From: CAZILN01 sp964540005
GTDB lineage: Bacteria; Bacteroidota; Bacteroidia; Bacteroidales; SM23-62
Direction of reading: 5' to 3'
DNA length: 11,502 nt
Assembly: GCA_964540005.1 (NCBI GenBank)
Contig: CAZILN010000216.1
Location: 1 to 11,502, forward strand
A program made the position numbers and the translations under genes. The notes beneath the pieces were generated by a model. The model was not told the origin of the DNA. It did no database searches and saw only the letters and a list, made by a program, of their open reading frames with translations. How positions within the stretch are numbered: the stretch's first letter is position 1; the number at the start of each line of letters is the position of its first letter. Shown here one piece after another: positions 1 to 7,283 of this stretch.

Positions 1-1102
1 CCGGGATAATCCCGCACCTGAAGGAATCCACCAGGACGGTTTCCCTGTACCTGTAAACCACACCGGGCTGCTGGTAATCAATGGCATCCCCAACATATAT
101 TTCAGAGGACACAGGATCTATCCCCAGGCTGTAGAACTGCTTTCCTTCTCCTGATATTACAGGTTCTGCCGGTAAAATTGTTGATGATACATTCATCCGG
201 TAAATATCCTTGTTAATAAAATACAGTGTGTCAGCCGAGGCATTTATTGCCAGGCTGAAAGGTGAAGCATCCAGTGAGGAAAAACTCAGTTTCCGTATGA
301 TCTGAAGGCTTACCGCATCAATACAACTGATGGCGGCTGTATCCTGTCCATATGCACTTCCCTGAAAACCACCATCCGAAAGCACCCAGAGCCGGCCATC
401 CCTGTCAATTACCATGCTGTTTGGCTGCCGGTTTACTTTTACGGAGTCAGTAATCATGTCTGTACGGATGTCAATTACCAGGATAGTATTGTCAAATGAC
501 CAGCAGGCAGCAAAGACCCTGTCTCCATACAGGAGCATTGATTCAGCTGAGTGCTGGTAAAACCGTCCCGAATGATTATCTGTGTCAATTGCTCCTGTGA
601 TAGAATACTCCGAGAGATCAACGATGAAGATCTTCCTGGCATATATATCTGAGACATAAGCTTTCGTGTCATTAATAATCAGCATTTGCCGGGGTGATTC
701 AAATCCTGTGATCTTGTCTATCATTGTAGCATCGCCGGGATCAAAACAAATGATCTTTGCGGAATTATTAACCACCACATATCCCTTACCCATGCTAAAG
801 CACAGTGACTGGGCCACGTCCCCCAGTGGTATCTTATTCGCAACTAAAAAGATATTATTAGAGACCTTGTTGTTTGAGTAATCATAGAAAGACAGAGAGG
901 AATTATCATACATAAAGTTGCCTTCGTTCACAATAAAAACCCCGGCCGAACCCTGGAAATCCAGACCTTCTATACGGACCGGATTATTTTCGCATCCGGA
1001 CAGTGAGAACAAACCTGCAATAAACAGCAGTAATAAGTATAAACTTGATCCGGAACCTAAGCCTGAACCTGAAGGGATGATTATATCCTGTTTTTCGTTC
1101 AT
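1..1102 (-). CDS. BtuG-like beta-propeller surface lipoprotein (partial, 3' end outside window)
   Basis: The minus-strand frame is open from an ATG at 1102-1100 to the left edge, giving 367 codons with no stop. The N-terminus has a hydrophobic stretch (about residues 21-35) ending in lipobox LSGC, so Cys37 is the likely lipidated residue. The stretch before it is long and rich in Gly and Ser. The remainder is a run of beta-propeller-like blades resembling YncE/DUF5074 proteins, with recurring patterns such as KIFIVDLSEYSITGAIDTD, TILVIDIRTDMITDSVKV and AISCIDAVSLQIIRKL. It starts one base after the stop of the BtuB-like receptor gene, so the two are probably translationally coupled. In Bacteroides, BtuG is a seven-bladed propeller lipoprotein that binds cobalamin very tightly and caps BtuB; position next to a BtuB-like gene under a cobalamin riboswitch supports the same role here. 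Propeller folds bind many ligands, so the B12 assignment rests mostly on context. The Cys is followed by ENNPV, without the acidic surface-export signal seen in the DUF4465 protein. Confidence 0.8.
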   Translation of the reverse strand, partial: MNEKQDIIIPSGSGLGSGSSLYLLLLFIAGLFSLSGCENNPVRIEGLDFQGSAGVFIVNEGNFMYDNSSLSFYDYSNNKVSNNIFLVANKIPLGDVAQSLCFSMGKGYVVVNNSAKIICFDPGDATMIDKITGFESPRQMLIINDTKAYVSDIYARKIFIVDLSEYSITGAIDTDNHSGRFYQHSAESMLLYGDRVFAACWSFDNTILVIDIRTDMITDSVKVNRQPNSMVIDRDGRLWVLSDGGFQGSAYGQDTAAISCIDAVSLQIIRKLSFSSLDASPFSLAINASADTLYFINKDIYRMNVSSTILPAEPVISGEGKQFYSLGIDPVSSEIYVGDAIDYQQPGVVYRYRETVLVDSFRCGIIP

Positions 1103-1103
1103 C

Positions 1104-3062
1104 TTAAAACCTGTATTCGAGAATGACTGAATAATTTCTTCCGGGCATGGGCCGTGTGTAAATCATCTGGTAATCTGTATCGAAGATGTTCCTAATCCCA
1201 ACTTGCAATAAAAACTCTTGTTCGAGAATCCTTATTTCTTTTCCCAGCATCAGGTCATTCAGCATATAGGGGGTCAGAATGATCTCAAATGCATCTGCAT
1301 GGTTACCGGTCTGTGTATACCTCTTTCCTGAATATTCCAGTTGATAATTAAGGAACCAGGAGCTTCTGTTTATATTGATATTCAGATTACCGCCATGCCG
1401 GGGGATGTATATAAGTTGCCTGCCCTTCGACAGGTCGTTATCAGCCACCGGACTCTCGTTGGTGGCCACGGTAAGTGAATAATTGCTTCTCAGCTGATAC
1501 AGCCATTCACCCGTTTTACCATCGGCAACCAGCTGCAATTCCAGTCCCCGTGTGACCACCCTCCGGATGTTTGAAGCAGTCCAGTACCGGTAAGGGGTGG
1601 GTGTCCAGATGATCCAGTTGTCTATGTCCGCATAAAATGCAGCAAGCTGAGTGCTCAACGATAATCCATCCCCCGAGCTTCTGAGACGCAGGCTGAGATC
1701 AGCGGATATTCCTTTCTCAGGTTCCAGATCCGGATTTCCCCCCGGTATCCAGTACAGGTCATTCAGGTCAGGGTTTTTATAATTACGTGACAGGTTGGCT
1801 TTCAGGCTCAGGTCCCGGCCCACAGGCAACAGATATTCAAAACCGGCTGAGGGCATGGCAGCCAGCCAGCGCCTGTCAACCAGTTCCTCCCTGAGCAGGA
1901 GGTAGGCCTCCAGGTTTTTTCCCAGTTTCCGGCTGGCTGTGCTCATCATGGAGAGTTTGCTGCGCGATCCATGATAACCATCCTGTCGTACTGCTTCATA
2001 ATTGCTGGCGTCCTGCACATCAAACCTGAGTTGGGATTGCAATTCAAATTTCCCGGAGAACCGGTGCCTGTGCTCCAGGCTGCTTGAGATTTCCAGTTCG
2101 CTGTTATCAGAGTCATAATTAATATAGTCGAACTGAAGGGTACGCAGGAAGTAATCAAGTTCAGTCCTCGAAATCCCGGTCCGCAGCCTGATATCCCCAC
2201 TGGGATAGTACTTTATCCATCCGAAGGTAAGCCGTAGGGATCTGTCATCCTGAAATTCCTCCCTCCGGTTGCCTTCATAACTTGCCAGCGGCGGCAGCCT
2301 TCGATGCGACTGTTGTAACCAGAGGCTCAGGGATAACAGATTATCGGCATTCAGCCTGTAATATCCTTCCTGCAGGAGACCATAACGTTTATACATGGCA
2401 TCCCTGACCCGCTCCTTTGCTGATGGTATCAGGGTCCGGTTTATATATGAATAATTGTTTTTCGAATAATTATAAAACAACCGCGTATTAAAATGCCAGC
2501 TTTTACGGGTAACTCCTGTTTTGAAAAGCATATTGTAAGTACTGAAACTGGCATATTCCTGTATCAGTTTTCCCCCTGTGTTTTCCGACCAGTCGGGCTT
2601 ACTGTTCATGACTACAGATCCGCCCAGGGCCCCGCTCCCGCTGAGCAGGGAACTTCCTCCATAGTAAAGCTGAATGTCATCCAGGAAGAATACCGGTACC
2701 AGTGAAAGATCTACCTGTCCGTTCATGGCAGAATTCAACTCCATGCCGTTCCAGTATATGCTGGTATGGGAAGCATCTGTACCCCTGAAGGCTGCTGTGG
2801 CCATGGATCCTCTCCCCGAAGTTTTAATATAGATATTTGAATTGCCCGACAGGAGTTCGGTCAGGGACAGGGTCCGGGAGGTTGCCCTGGACAGGGAGTC
2901 CATGCCGGTATGGTAGAAGGGGGATGCTTCCCTGTCCTGAAACCCCAGTACTGATATCTCCCTGATCCTGATTGTGTCGGCAAGGTGCTGTGCATGAATG
3001 TTCCCTCCAGCTGCCAGGTTTAAAAGAATGGATACAATAAAATATGTTATATATCCTCTCAT
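1104..3062 (-). CDS. btuB: BtuB-like TonB-dependent outer-membrane cobalamin receptor
   Basis: A 652-residue protein with an N-terminal signal peptide (cleavage near HAQ, residues 23-25) and a possible TonB box around residues 33-40 (IREISVLG). A plug domain follows at about residues 60-160, with typical patterns such as AAFRGTDASHTSIYWNG and YYGGSSLLSGSGALGGSV. The remainder is a long beta-barrel region of alternating aromatic and polar strands, ending in the outer-membrane terminal pattern ILEYRF with a C-terminal Phe. There is no N-terminal carboxypeptidase-like extension of the SusC type, so it is a classical vitamin or siderophore-type receptor, slightly longer than the roughly 600 residues of enterobacterial BtuB. 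It would import corrinoids across the outer membrane using TonB/ExbBD energy. The substrate is inferred from the upstream cobalamin riboswitch and the adjacent BtuG-like gene. It begins 38 bases after the T9SS gene stop and ends one base before the propeller gene. The start has no strong Shine-Dalgarno sequence, as is usual in this phylum. Confidence 0.88.
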   Translation of the reverse strand: MRGYITYFIVSILLNLAAGGNIHAQHLADTIRIREISVLGFQDREASPFYHTGMDSLSRATSRTLSLTELLSGNSNIYIKTSGRGSMATAAFRGTDASHTSIYWNGMELNSAMNGQVDLSLVPVFFLDDIQLYYGGSSLLSGSGALGGSVVMNSKPDWSENTGGKLIQEYASFSTYNMLFKTGVTRKSWHFNTRLFYNYSKNNYSYINRTLIPSAKERVRDAMYKRYGLLQEGYYRLNADNLLSLSLWLQQSHRRLPPLASYEGNRREEFQDDRSLRLTFGWIKYYPSGDIRLRTGISRTELDYFLRTLQFDYINYDSDNSELEISSSLEHRHRFSGKFELQSQLRFDVQDASNYEAVRQDGYHGSRSKLSMMSTASRKLGKNLEAYLLLREELVDRRWLAAMPSAGFEYLLPVGRDLSLKANLSRNYKNPDLNDLYWIPGGNPDLEPEKGISADLSLRLRSSGDGLSLSTQLAAFYADIDNWIIWTPTPYRYWTASNIRRVVTRGLELQLVADGKTGEWLYQLRSNYSLTVATNESPVADNDLSKGRQLIYIPRHGGNLNININRSSWFLNYQLEYSGKRYTQTGNHADAFEIILTPYMLNDLMLGKEIRILEQEFLLQVGIRNIFDTDYQMIYTRPMPGRNYSVILEYRF

Positions 3063-3100
3063 AAAATTTTCAATATGCCTGATTTATGCCAGCCACCCTT

Positions 3101-4063
3101 TTATTTCATTTTAACTATCTTTTGTACTTCAGTCCGGTTAAGTATCAGCAGGTAACAACCAGCCGGTAGTTTTGCTGTGCTTATCAGCGTATTGTCTCTA
3201 TGTAGTTCACCTTCAATCTGCAATGAGCCCCTCAGGTCAAGGATCCTGAATGCTCCCGTTCTGCCGGAAACCTGAATCCGGTCTGAAAAAGGGTTGGGAT
3301 CTACTCGCAATGTTTCCATATGCCGGGAAGGGCTCTGAAGCTTTATCCCGTTTATTACTCCCACAGCATCAAGGTCAAAGCCCCCTGTCGTGAAGGCAGT
3401 GGGCCATGGGTCGTTGATAATCCTGCCCAGGATATCCCTGCTGCCTATTGTGTCAATTATGCACCCAATCACATCCTGTACCCTAACCCAGTGGATATTG
3501 CCCATATCAAGCAGTGGATCCGTTGCCAGTTCAGCAAGGTCGAAGGGGGTTCCGTAGCCGGCACGGTATTTACCTGCCAGGCCATTGATATCCACAGGAT
3601 CCAATATTCCAAAACTTCCTGTTTGAATATTTACCGGAGTTAAGGATTCTGCCGGGAAACGAAAATAATTGTATCCATCGGAGCTTACTTCCACAAAGGC
3701 CAGCTCCAGGAAGTTATCTGTAAACGCGTTTTCGAAAACCGCAAAATCAGGTCCGGGACCATCGGCAACAGGGTCTGTAAAATACAGGGTGGCCACTCCT
3801 CCGTCACCCAGGCTGACTACCTTCCCCTCCCCGGCCTTACCGGTAGCATCTGTTGGCAGGCCTGAGCATACCTCCAGGCTGTCCGGTACTGTTATAATGG
3901 CGGGGCCCCTCTCAATAAAGCATGAATCAGCCCATGCGATAAATGCAGGACTATCCATGTGAATGGCTGTGCTTCCTTCCTGACCCGCAGCCGGGGGAAA
4001 GCCCTGTGCAAACAGGGAACCGGCTGTGATAATTGAAATCAATATATATGCCGGGATCCTCAT
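3101..4063 (-). CDS. T9SS-sorted secreted protein of unknown function in the cobalamin operon
   Basis: A 320-residue protein with a Sec signal peptide (MRIPAYILISIITAGSLFAQ, cleavage about residue 19-20). The main domain covers about residues 21-240, and residues 253-320 form a T9SS type A sorting domain, shown by DPNPFSDRI, LPAGCYLLIL and a C-terminal VQKIVKMK. It should therefore cross the outer membrane by type IX secretion and be anchored on the surface or released. The main domain is rich in Gly, Asp and Pro and has striking conserved-looking blocks: VVSLGDGGVATLYF, DGPGPDFAVFENAF, LELAFVEVSSDG, AGKYRAGYGTPFDLAELA and GGFDLDAVGVIN. From memory, similar domains occur in secreted proteins with T9SS or PEP-CTERM tails, but no function is known to me. 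Cysteines lie at 48, 66, 201 and 303. The gene overlaps the upstream DUF4465 gene by ATGA, so it is co-translated under riboswitch control. A role in corrinoid binding or transfer at the surface is inference from context only. Confidence 0.85.
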   Translation of the reverse strand: MRIPAYILISIITAGSLFAQGFPPAAGQEGSTAIHMDSPAFIAWADSCFIERGPAIITVPDSLEVCSGLPTDATGKAGEGKVVSLGDGGVATLYFTDPVADGPGPDFAVFENAFTDNFLELAFVEVSSDGYNYFRFPAESLTPVNIQTGSFGILDPVDINGLAGKYRAGYGTPFDLAELATDPLLDMGNIHWVRVQDVIGCIIDTIGSRDILGRIINDPWPTAFTTGGFDLDAVGVINGIKLQSPSRHMETLRVDPNPFSDRIQVSGRTGAFRILDLRGSLQIEGELHRDNTLISTAKLPAGCYLLILNRTEVQKIVKMK

Positions 4064-4776
4064 TCCTGAAGGTTCCCTTTCACATTATCTATACAGGCAT
4101 AGGCAGGGGTATTGATACCCCATTCCCCGGTATCGGAAGATTCAAAACTGAAAGCCATCTTTTTTACTATTCCAAGATGTTCCAGGTTTACCAGGATCCA
4201 TTTATTGCTTATATAATACATGTTCGGATCCTCAGCGGTGAAATCAGCCAGCCCGATTTTTGCAACACCCGTCGATTTTCCTTCCTCATCAATACCCCTG
4301 ATAAGCAGATAGAAATAATCACCAGCACAGAACTTTTTCGCATAATCATCGCCGTTCTGCATGGAAAGAGCCGGATAGGTAGCGTTCGATACCTGTATGG
4401 ATTCCATTTTTTCGGGAACCTTAAATACAATGGTGTCGCCCAGGTATATAAGAGCAAATTTTTCAGAAGCATTGGCCCCGCCACCGGCCCAACAACTGTA
4501 CTGGTTGCCATATCCGGCAGTGTATGTATCCTTACGATTGCTGCAGGCAAACCCGGTCCATGATGTCACCCCGCCCTCCCATTCAGTAAAGATGTTGGGG
4601 AAGAATGCATTACCGCTTGTGAATCCTCCGGAATTATCCGATCCGTTCCAATAGCCCTGGTTATTCAATGCTATTTCTTCAAATGTGATAAAGTCTATCA
4701 CAGGTTCGTCTTTCTCACAGGAAAAAAGATGAGTCACTGCAAACAGGAACACTAACAATCTAATTGATGTCTTCAT
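4060..4776 (-). CDS. DUF4465 surface lipoprotein, candidate BtuH-like cobalamin binder
   Basis: A 238-residue protein, the first gene behind the cobalamin riboswitch. The signal peptide ends in lipobox LFSC (Cys20). The residues after Cys, EKDEP, fit the X-K-(D/E)2-X lipoprotein export signal described for Bacteroidota surface lipoproteins, so it probably faces outside the cell. The mature part has DUF4465 features: GYWNGSDNSGGFTSGNAFF (41-59), WTGFACSN (73-80), TAGYGNQYSCWAGGGAN (86-102), a beta-strand-rich middle, and a C-terminal AYACIDNVKG. The many aromatic residues and the GYGNQYS block are typical of this family. BtuH proteins of gut Bacteroides are riboswitch-controlled B12-binding surface lipoproteins; I believe they are related to DUF4465, but cannot confirm it here. 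The start ATG at 4776-4774 lies about 127 nt below the aptamer. The stop overlaps the start of the next gene (ATGA). Mature cysteines other than Cys20 are at 78, 95, 150 and 228. The fold call is fairly sure; cobalamin binding is inferred. Confidence 0.85.
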   Translation of the reverse strand: MKTSIRLLVFLFAVTHLFSCEKDEPVIDFITFEEIALNNQGYWNGSDNSGGFTSGNAFFPNIFTEWEGGVTSWTGFACSNRKDTYTAGYGNQYSCWAGGGANASEKFALIYLGDTIVFKVPEKMESIQVSNATYPALSMQNGDDYAKKFCAGDYFYLLIRGIDEEGKSTGVAKIGLADFTAEDPNMYYISNKWILVNLEHLGIVKKMAFSFESSDTGEWGINTPAYACIDNVKGNLQE

Positions 4777-4785
4777 AATGTATTA

Positions 4786-4830
4786 CTAAAGATGAAACAC
4801 TCAGGATCATAAAAACCCCATTATCTTTAG
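4786..4830 (-). promoter_or_regulatory. Inverted repeat in riboswitch leader, possible expression platform
   Basis: In the RNA of the minus strand, CTAAAGAT (4830-4823) and ATCTTTAG (4793-4786) are exact reverse complements of 8 nt separated by 29 nt. The downstream arm ends 9 nt before the ATG of the DUF4465 gene, so pairing would fold up the translation initiation region. No hairpin followed by a U-run is evident in the leader, which favours control of translation over termination. The function is an inference from position; the repeat itself is seen directly. Confidence 0.35.
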
Positions 4831-4903
4831 CTTATCAGGAATGTTGGCAGGAAAATGAAGAATATCCACGTGCTTTTTTCCCCGAAAGCTTATAAAACAA
4901 AAC

Positions 4904-5099
4904 CATTATGGCAGGTCTTCTGACTTACTCCGCTTCAGAGCGCCTTCCCATCCCTTCTCCCGGTTACCCGGGAGTTTCTGAACAGTGGCTCAGATGCTCA
5001 TCCGCATTGGCTGGAGATTACAGCAGCGGGTACTGTCCGGGATTCTCACCCGGTTCCCTATTGGCAGTCATTTTGGAAAGAATGACATGCACCATAATA
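4904..5099 (-). ncRNA. Cobalamin riboswitch (adenosylcobalamin aptamer)
   Basis: Read on the minus strand, this has the hallmark pieces in order. P1 pairs AUUAUGG (5098-5092) with CCAUAAU (4911-4905). P2 is a 6-bp hairpin GUCAUU/AAUGAC (5086-5081 with 5072-5067). The core follows: AAUAGGGAA, then a P3 stem CCGGG/CCCGG (5053-5049 with 5041-5037), then ACAGUACCCGCUGCUGUAA. A perfect 7-bp stem CUCCCGG/CCGGGAG (4974-4968 with 4963-4957) is closed by a GUAA tetraloop. The 3' B12 box AGUCAGAAGACCUGCC (4925-4910) nearly matches the published consensus. Aptamers of this family bind cobalamin and lower expression of downstream uptake genes. The downstream genes, a BtuB-like receptor and surface lipoproteins, fit this exactly. 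The family call is very secure; exact ends are good to a few bases. Confidence 0.96.
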
Positions 5100-5103
5100 A
5101 AAA

Positions 5104-5111
5104 CGAAGATA
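5104..5111 (-). promoter_or_regulatory. Weak -7 candidate for the cobalamin operon
   Basis: The minus strand reads TATCTTCG here, one base off the Bacteroidota -7 consensus TAnnTTTG. It would start transcription almost exactly at the first base of aptamer helix P1. No TTTG -33 box at normal spacing was found, so position is the main support. Confidence 0.22.
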
Positions 5112-5116
5112 AAGAT

Positions 5117-5124
5117 TATTTTTG
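5117..5124 (+). promoter_or_regulatory. -7 promoter-like element upstream of ligA
   Basis: TATTTTTG matches the Bacteroidota -7 consensus TAnnTTTG. It would give a leader of roughly 65-70 nt before the ligA start. A -33 TTTG at normal distance is not visible. The element overlaps the region where the divergent cobalamin operon promoter must lie, so the two transcription units share a compact intergenic region. Confidence 0.28.
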
Positions 5125-5198
5125 TAAAGGGTCTCCCATGATGCGGCTCTTTACTACAGATTTATTAACACACTGAAAAATCTGAAAAATTGTAAGCT

Positions 5199-7205
5199 GT
5201 GAACGAAGACATTAAGGAAAGGATAGATAAGCTCAGGAAAGAGATTGAGAGGCATAACCACCTGTATTACGTACAGTCACGGCCTGAGATCTCTGATATG
5301 GAATTTGATCTGCTGATGAAGAAGCTGTTGGAGCTGGAAAGCCTTCATCCTGAATTCGCCGATGAAAACAGTCCCACCCAACGGGTCGGATCCGACCTTA
5401 CCAGGGAATTTGAACAGATGGTACACAGGTACCCCATGCTCTCCCTGTCCAATACATATTCCGAGGAAGAACTCATGGAGTTCAACATGAGGGTAATAAA
5501 AGCCATCGGTACAGCATTTGAATATGTAGCCGAACTGAAATATGACGGGGTTGCCATAGGGCTGACCTATGAGAAGGGTATTCTGAAACATGCCGTAACA
5601 CGTGGCGACGGTGTAAAAGGTGATGTGGTCACCAGGAATGTCCGGACCATCAGGAGTATTCCGCTAAAACTTACAGGAAGGGATTATCCCGCGCTGTTTG
5701 AGCTGCGCGGCGAGATCTTTATGCCCAGGGAGGGTTTTAACCGGATGAACCGTGAAAGGGAGCAGGAAGGAGAAGAGGTTTTTGCCAATCCGAGGAATGC
5801 CACTTCCGGGACCCTTAAGATGCAGAACCCGGCTGTTGTAGCTACAAGACCCCTGGATTGCTTCCTGTATCATATGCTGGGTGAGAACCTCCCCTTTGAT
5901 ACCCACTTTGAAAACCTGCAAAAGGCCAGGGACTGGGGATTTAAGATATCGGATTACAGCAGGAAAATGGACGGGTTTAATGAACTTACAGACTATATCC
6001 ATCACTGGGAAACAGAGAGATCACAGCTACCCTTTGATATCGACGGCATTGTCATCAAGATCAATTCATATGCCCAGCAGGATGAACTGGGATTCACTGC
6101 CAAGTCCCCGCGATGGGCCATTGCCTATAAATATAAAGCCGAATCTGCCTCAACCCTGCTGAAATCCGTGGACTTCCAGGTTGGAAGAACGGGCGCTGTT
6201 ACCCCGGTGGCCAATCTTGAACCGGTCCAGTTGGCCGGCACCACGGTGAAAAGAGCCTCACTGCATAATGCCGACCAGATAAGTCAGCTCGATCTTCACC
6301 TGGGAGATACCGTTTATGTAGAAAAAGGAGGTGAGATCATTCCTAAGATTACAGGCGTTGATCCTGCTGAAAGAATTCCCGGCAGCATCCCCCTGGAATT
6401 CATATCCCACTGTCCTGAATGCGGGACCGGACTTCTCCGTGCAGAAGGAGAAGCAGCCCACTATTGTCCCAATATCTACGGTTGTCCGCCCCAGATCAAA
6501 GGCCGGATCACACATTTTATCAGCCGCAGTGCGATGGATATAGGGGCAGCTGAAGCTACAATTGACCTACTTTACCGTAACGGCCTCATTAAGGATATGG
6601 CCGATTTGTATGATCTTAGCTATGAAGATATAGTTAACCTGGAACGCTTTGCCGAGAAAAGCGCAGGCAATCTCATCAGCAGTATAGAAGAATCAAAATC
6701 AGTGCCATTTGACAGGGTACTGTATGCACTGGGGATACGTTTTGTTGGTGAAACAGTTGCCAAAAAGCTGGCCGGACATTTCAGATCCCTTGATAATCTT
6801 GAACAGGCAAGCTTTGAAGAGCTTCTCCAAGCAGATGAAATAGGCGACAGGATTGCAGACAGCATTAAAGAATACTTTCAACATCCTGTCAACCGGGAAC
6901 TTATTGCCAGGCTGAGGAAGGCAGGCCTGCAATTTGCCTTACCGGAATCTGACGAGCAGTGGCCACAGACCCTTTCAGGTCTGAGTATAGTCATATCCGG
7001 GAGCTTTGAAAGGCATTCCCGCGACGAGCTGAAGAGCCTTATCGAGAAACATGGAGGACGAAATGCCGGCTCCATTTCAGCCAAAACAGATTACCTGCTG
7101 GCAGGTGAAAATATTGGTCCAAGCAAGCTTGAGAAAGCTACCAGGCTGAAAATCCCCATCATAAACGAGACCCGGTTTCTTGAGCTTTTACATCCCGGGG
7201 AATAG
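5199..7205 (+). CDS. ligA: NAD-dependent DNA ligase LigA
   Basis: A full-length 668-residue ligase that seals nicks in duplex DNA using NAD+, essential in replication and repair. The domains are in the usual order. An N-terminal Ia domain contains HNHLYYVQSRPEISDMEFD (19-37). The nucleotidyltransferase domain has the adenylated Lys114 in KYDG, followed by ELRGEIF (168-174), FANPRNATSG (195-204), DIDGIVIK (280-287) and WAIAYKYKAE (306-315). The OB fold starts with QVGRTGAVTPVA (327-338). Next come a four-Cys zinc finger (Cys405, 408, 423, 429), a helix-hairpin-helix region (about 435-580), and a C-terminal BRCT domain (about 590-668) with HGGRNAGSISAKTDYLLAGE. The start is GTG: an in-frame TAA lies two codons upstream at 5193-5195, and the next ATG would delete most of domain Ia. 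One oddity is that the first HhH segment reads AMDIGAAEATID where relatives usually have MDIEGLG-type sequence. Confidence 0.97.
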   Translation: MNEDIKERIDKLRKEIERHNHLYYVQSRPEISDMEFDLLMKKLLELESLHPEFADENSPTQRVGSDLTREFEQMVHRYPMLSLSNTYSEEELMEFNMRVIKAIGTAFEYVAELKYDGVAIGLTYEKGILKHAVTRGDGVKGDVVTRNVRTIRSIPLKLTGRDYPALFELRGEIFMPREGFNRMNREREQEGEEVFANPRNATSGTLKMQNPAVVATRPLDCFLYHMLGENLPFDTHFENLQKARDWGFKISDYSRKMDGFNELTDYIHHWETERSQLPFDIDGIVIKINSYAQQDELGFTAKSPRWAIAYKYKAESASTLLKSVDFQVGRTGAVTPVANLEPVQLAGTTVKRASLHNADQISQLDLHLGDTVYVEKGGEIIPKITGVDPAERIPGSIPLEFISHCPECGTGLLRAEGEAAHYCPNIYGCPPQIKGRITHFISRSAMDIGAAEATIDLLYRNGLIKDMADLYDLSYEDIVNLERFAEKSAGNLISSIEESKSVPFDRVLYALGIRFVGETVAKKLAGHFRSLDNLEQASFEELLQADEIGDRIADSIKEYFQHPVNRELIARLRKAGLQFALPESDEQWPQTLSGLSIVISGSFERHSRDELKSLIEKHGGRNAGSISAKTDYLLAGENIGPSKLEKATRLKIPIINETRFLELLHPGE

Positions 7206-7235
7206 AAAATTCTGAATATTTTCTTAAAATTGTGG

Positions 7236-7243
7236 TATCTTTC
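7236..7243 (+). promoter_or_regulatory. Weak -7-like element before the DUF6913-type gene
   Basis: TATCTTTC is one base off the Bacteroidota -7 consensus TAnnTTTG and sits 40 bases before the next start codon, in the 78-base gap after ligA. No clear -33 box or terminator was seen in the gap, so readthrough from ligA is equally possible. Confidence 0.2.
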
Positions 7244-7283
7244 CTCATCACATACAACTTGATAAATCAGGAATCAAAGTAAG

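Noticed and set aside
1..1102. Possible pseudogene, because no complete ORF covers this stretch
   Set aside because: The minus-strand frame is uninterrupted from the ATG at 1102 to the edge; it only lacks its stop because the window ends.
4033..4563. 176-codon plus-strand ORF opposite the DUF4465 gene
   Set aside because: It is antisense to a clearly real lipoprotein gene with signal peptide and family motifs, and its translation has no recognisable features.
4908..5176. Two plus-strand ORFs of 77 and 63 codons across the intergenic region
   Set aside because: They lie over the antisense strand of the cobalamin riboswitch; the conserved RNA structure explains the sequence, and the two frames overlap each other.
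7206..7283. Terminator after ligA
   Set aside because: No stem followed by a T-run is present in the 78-base gap, so no terminator can be supported.
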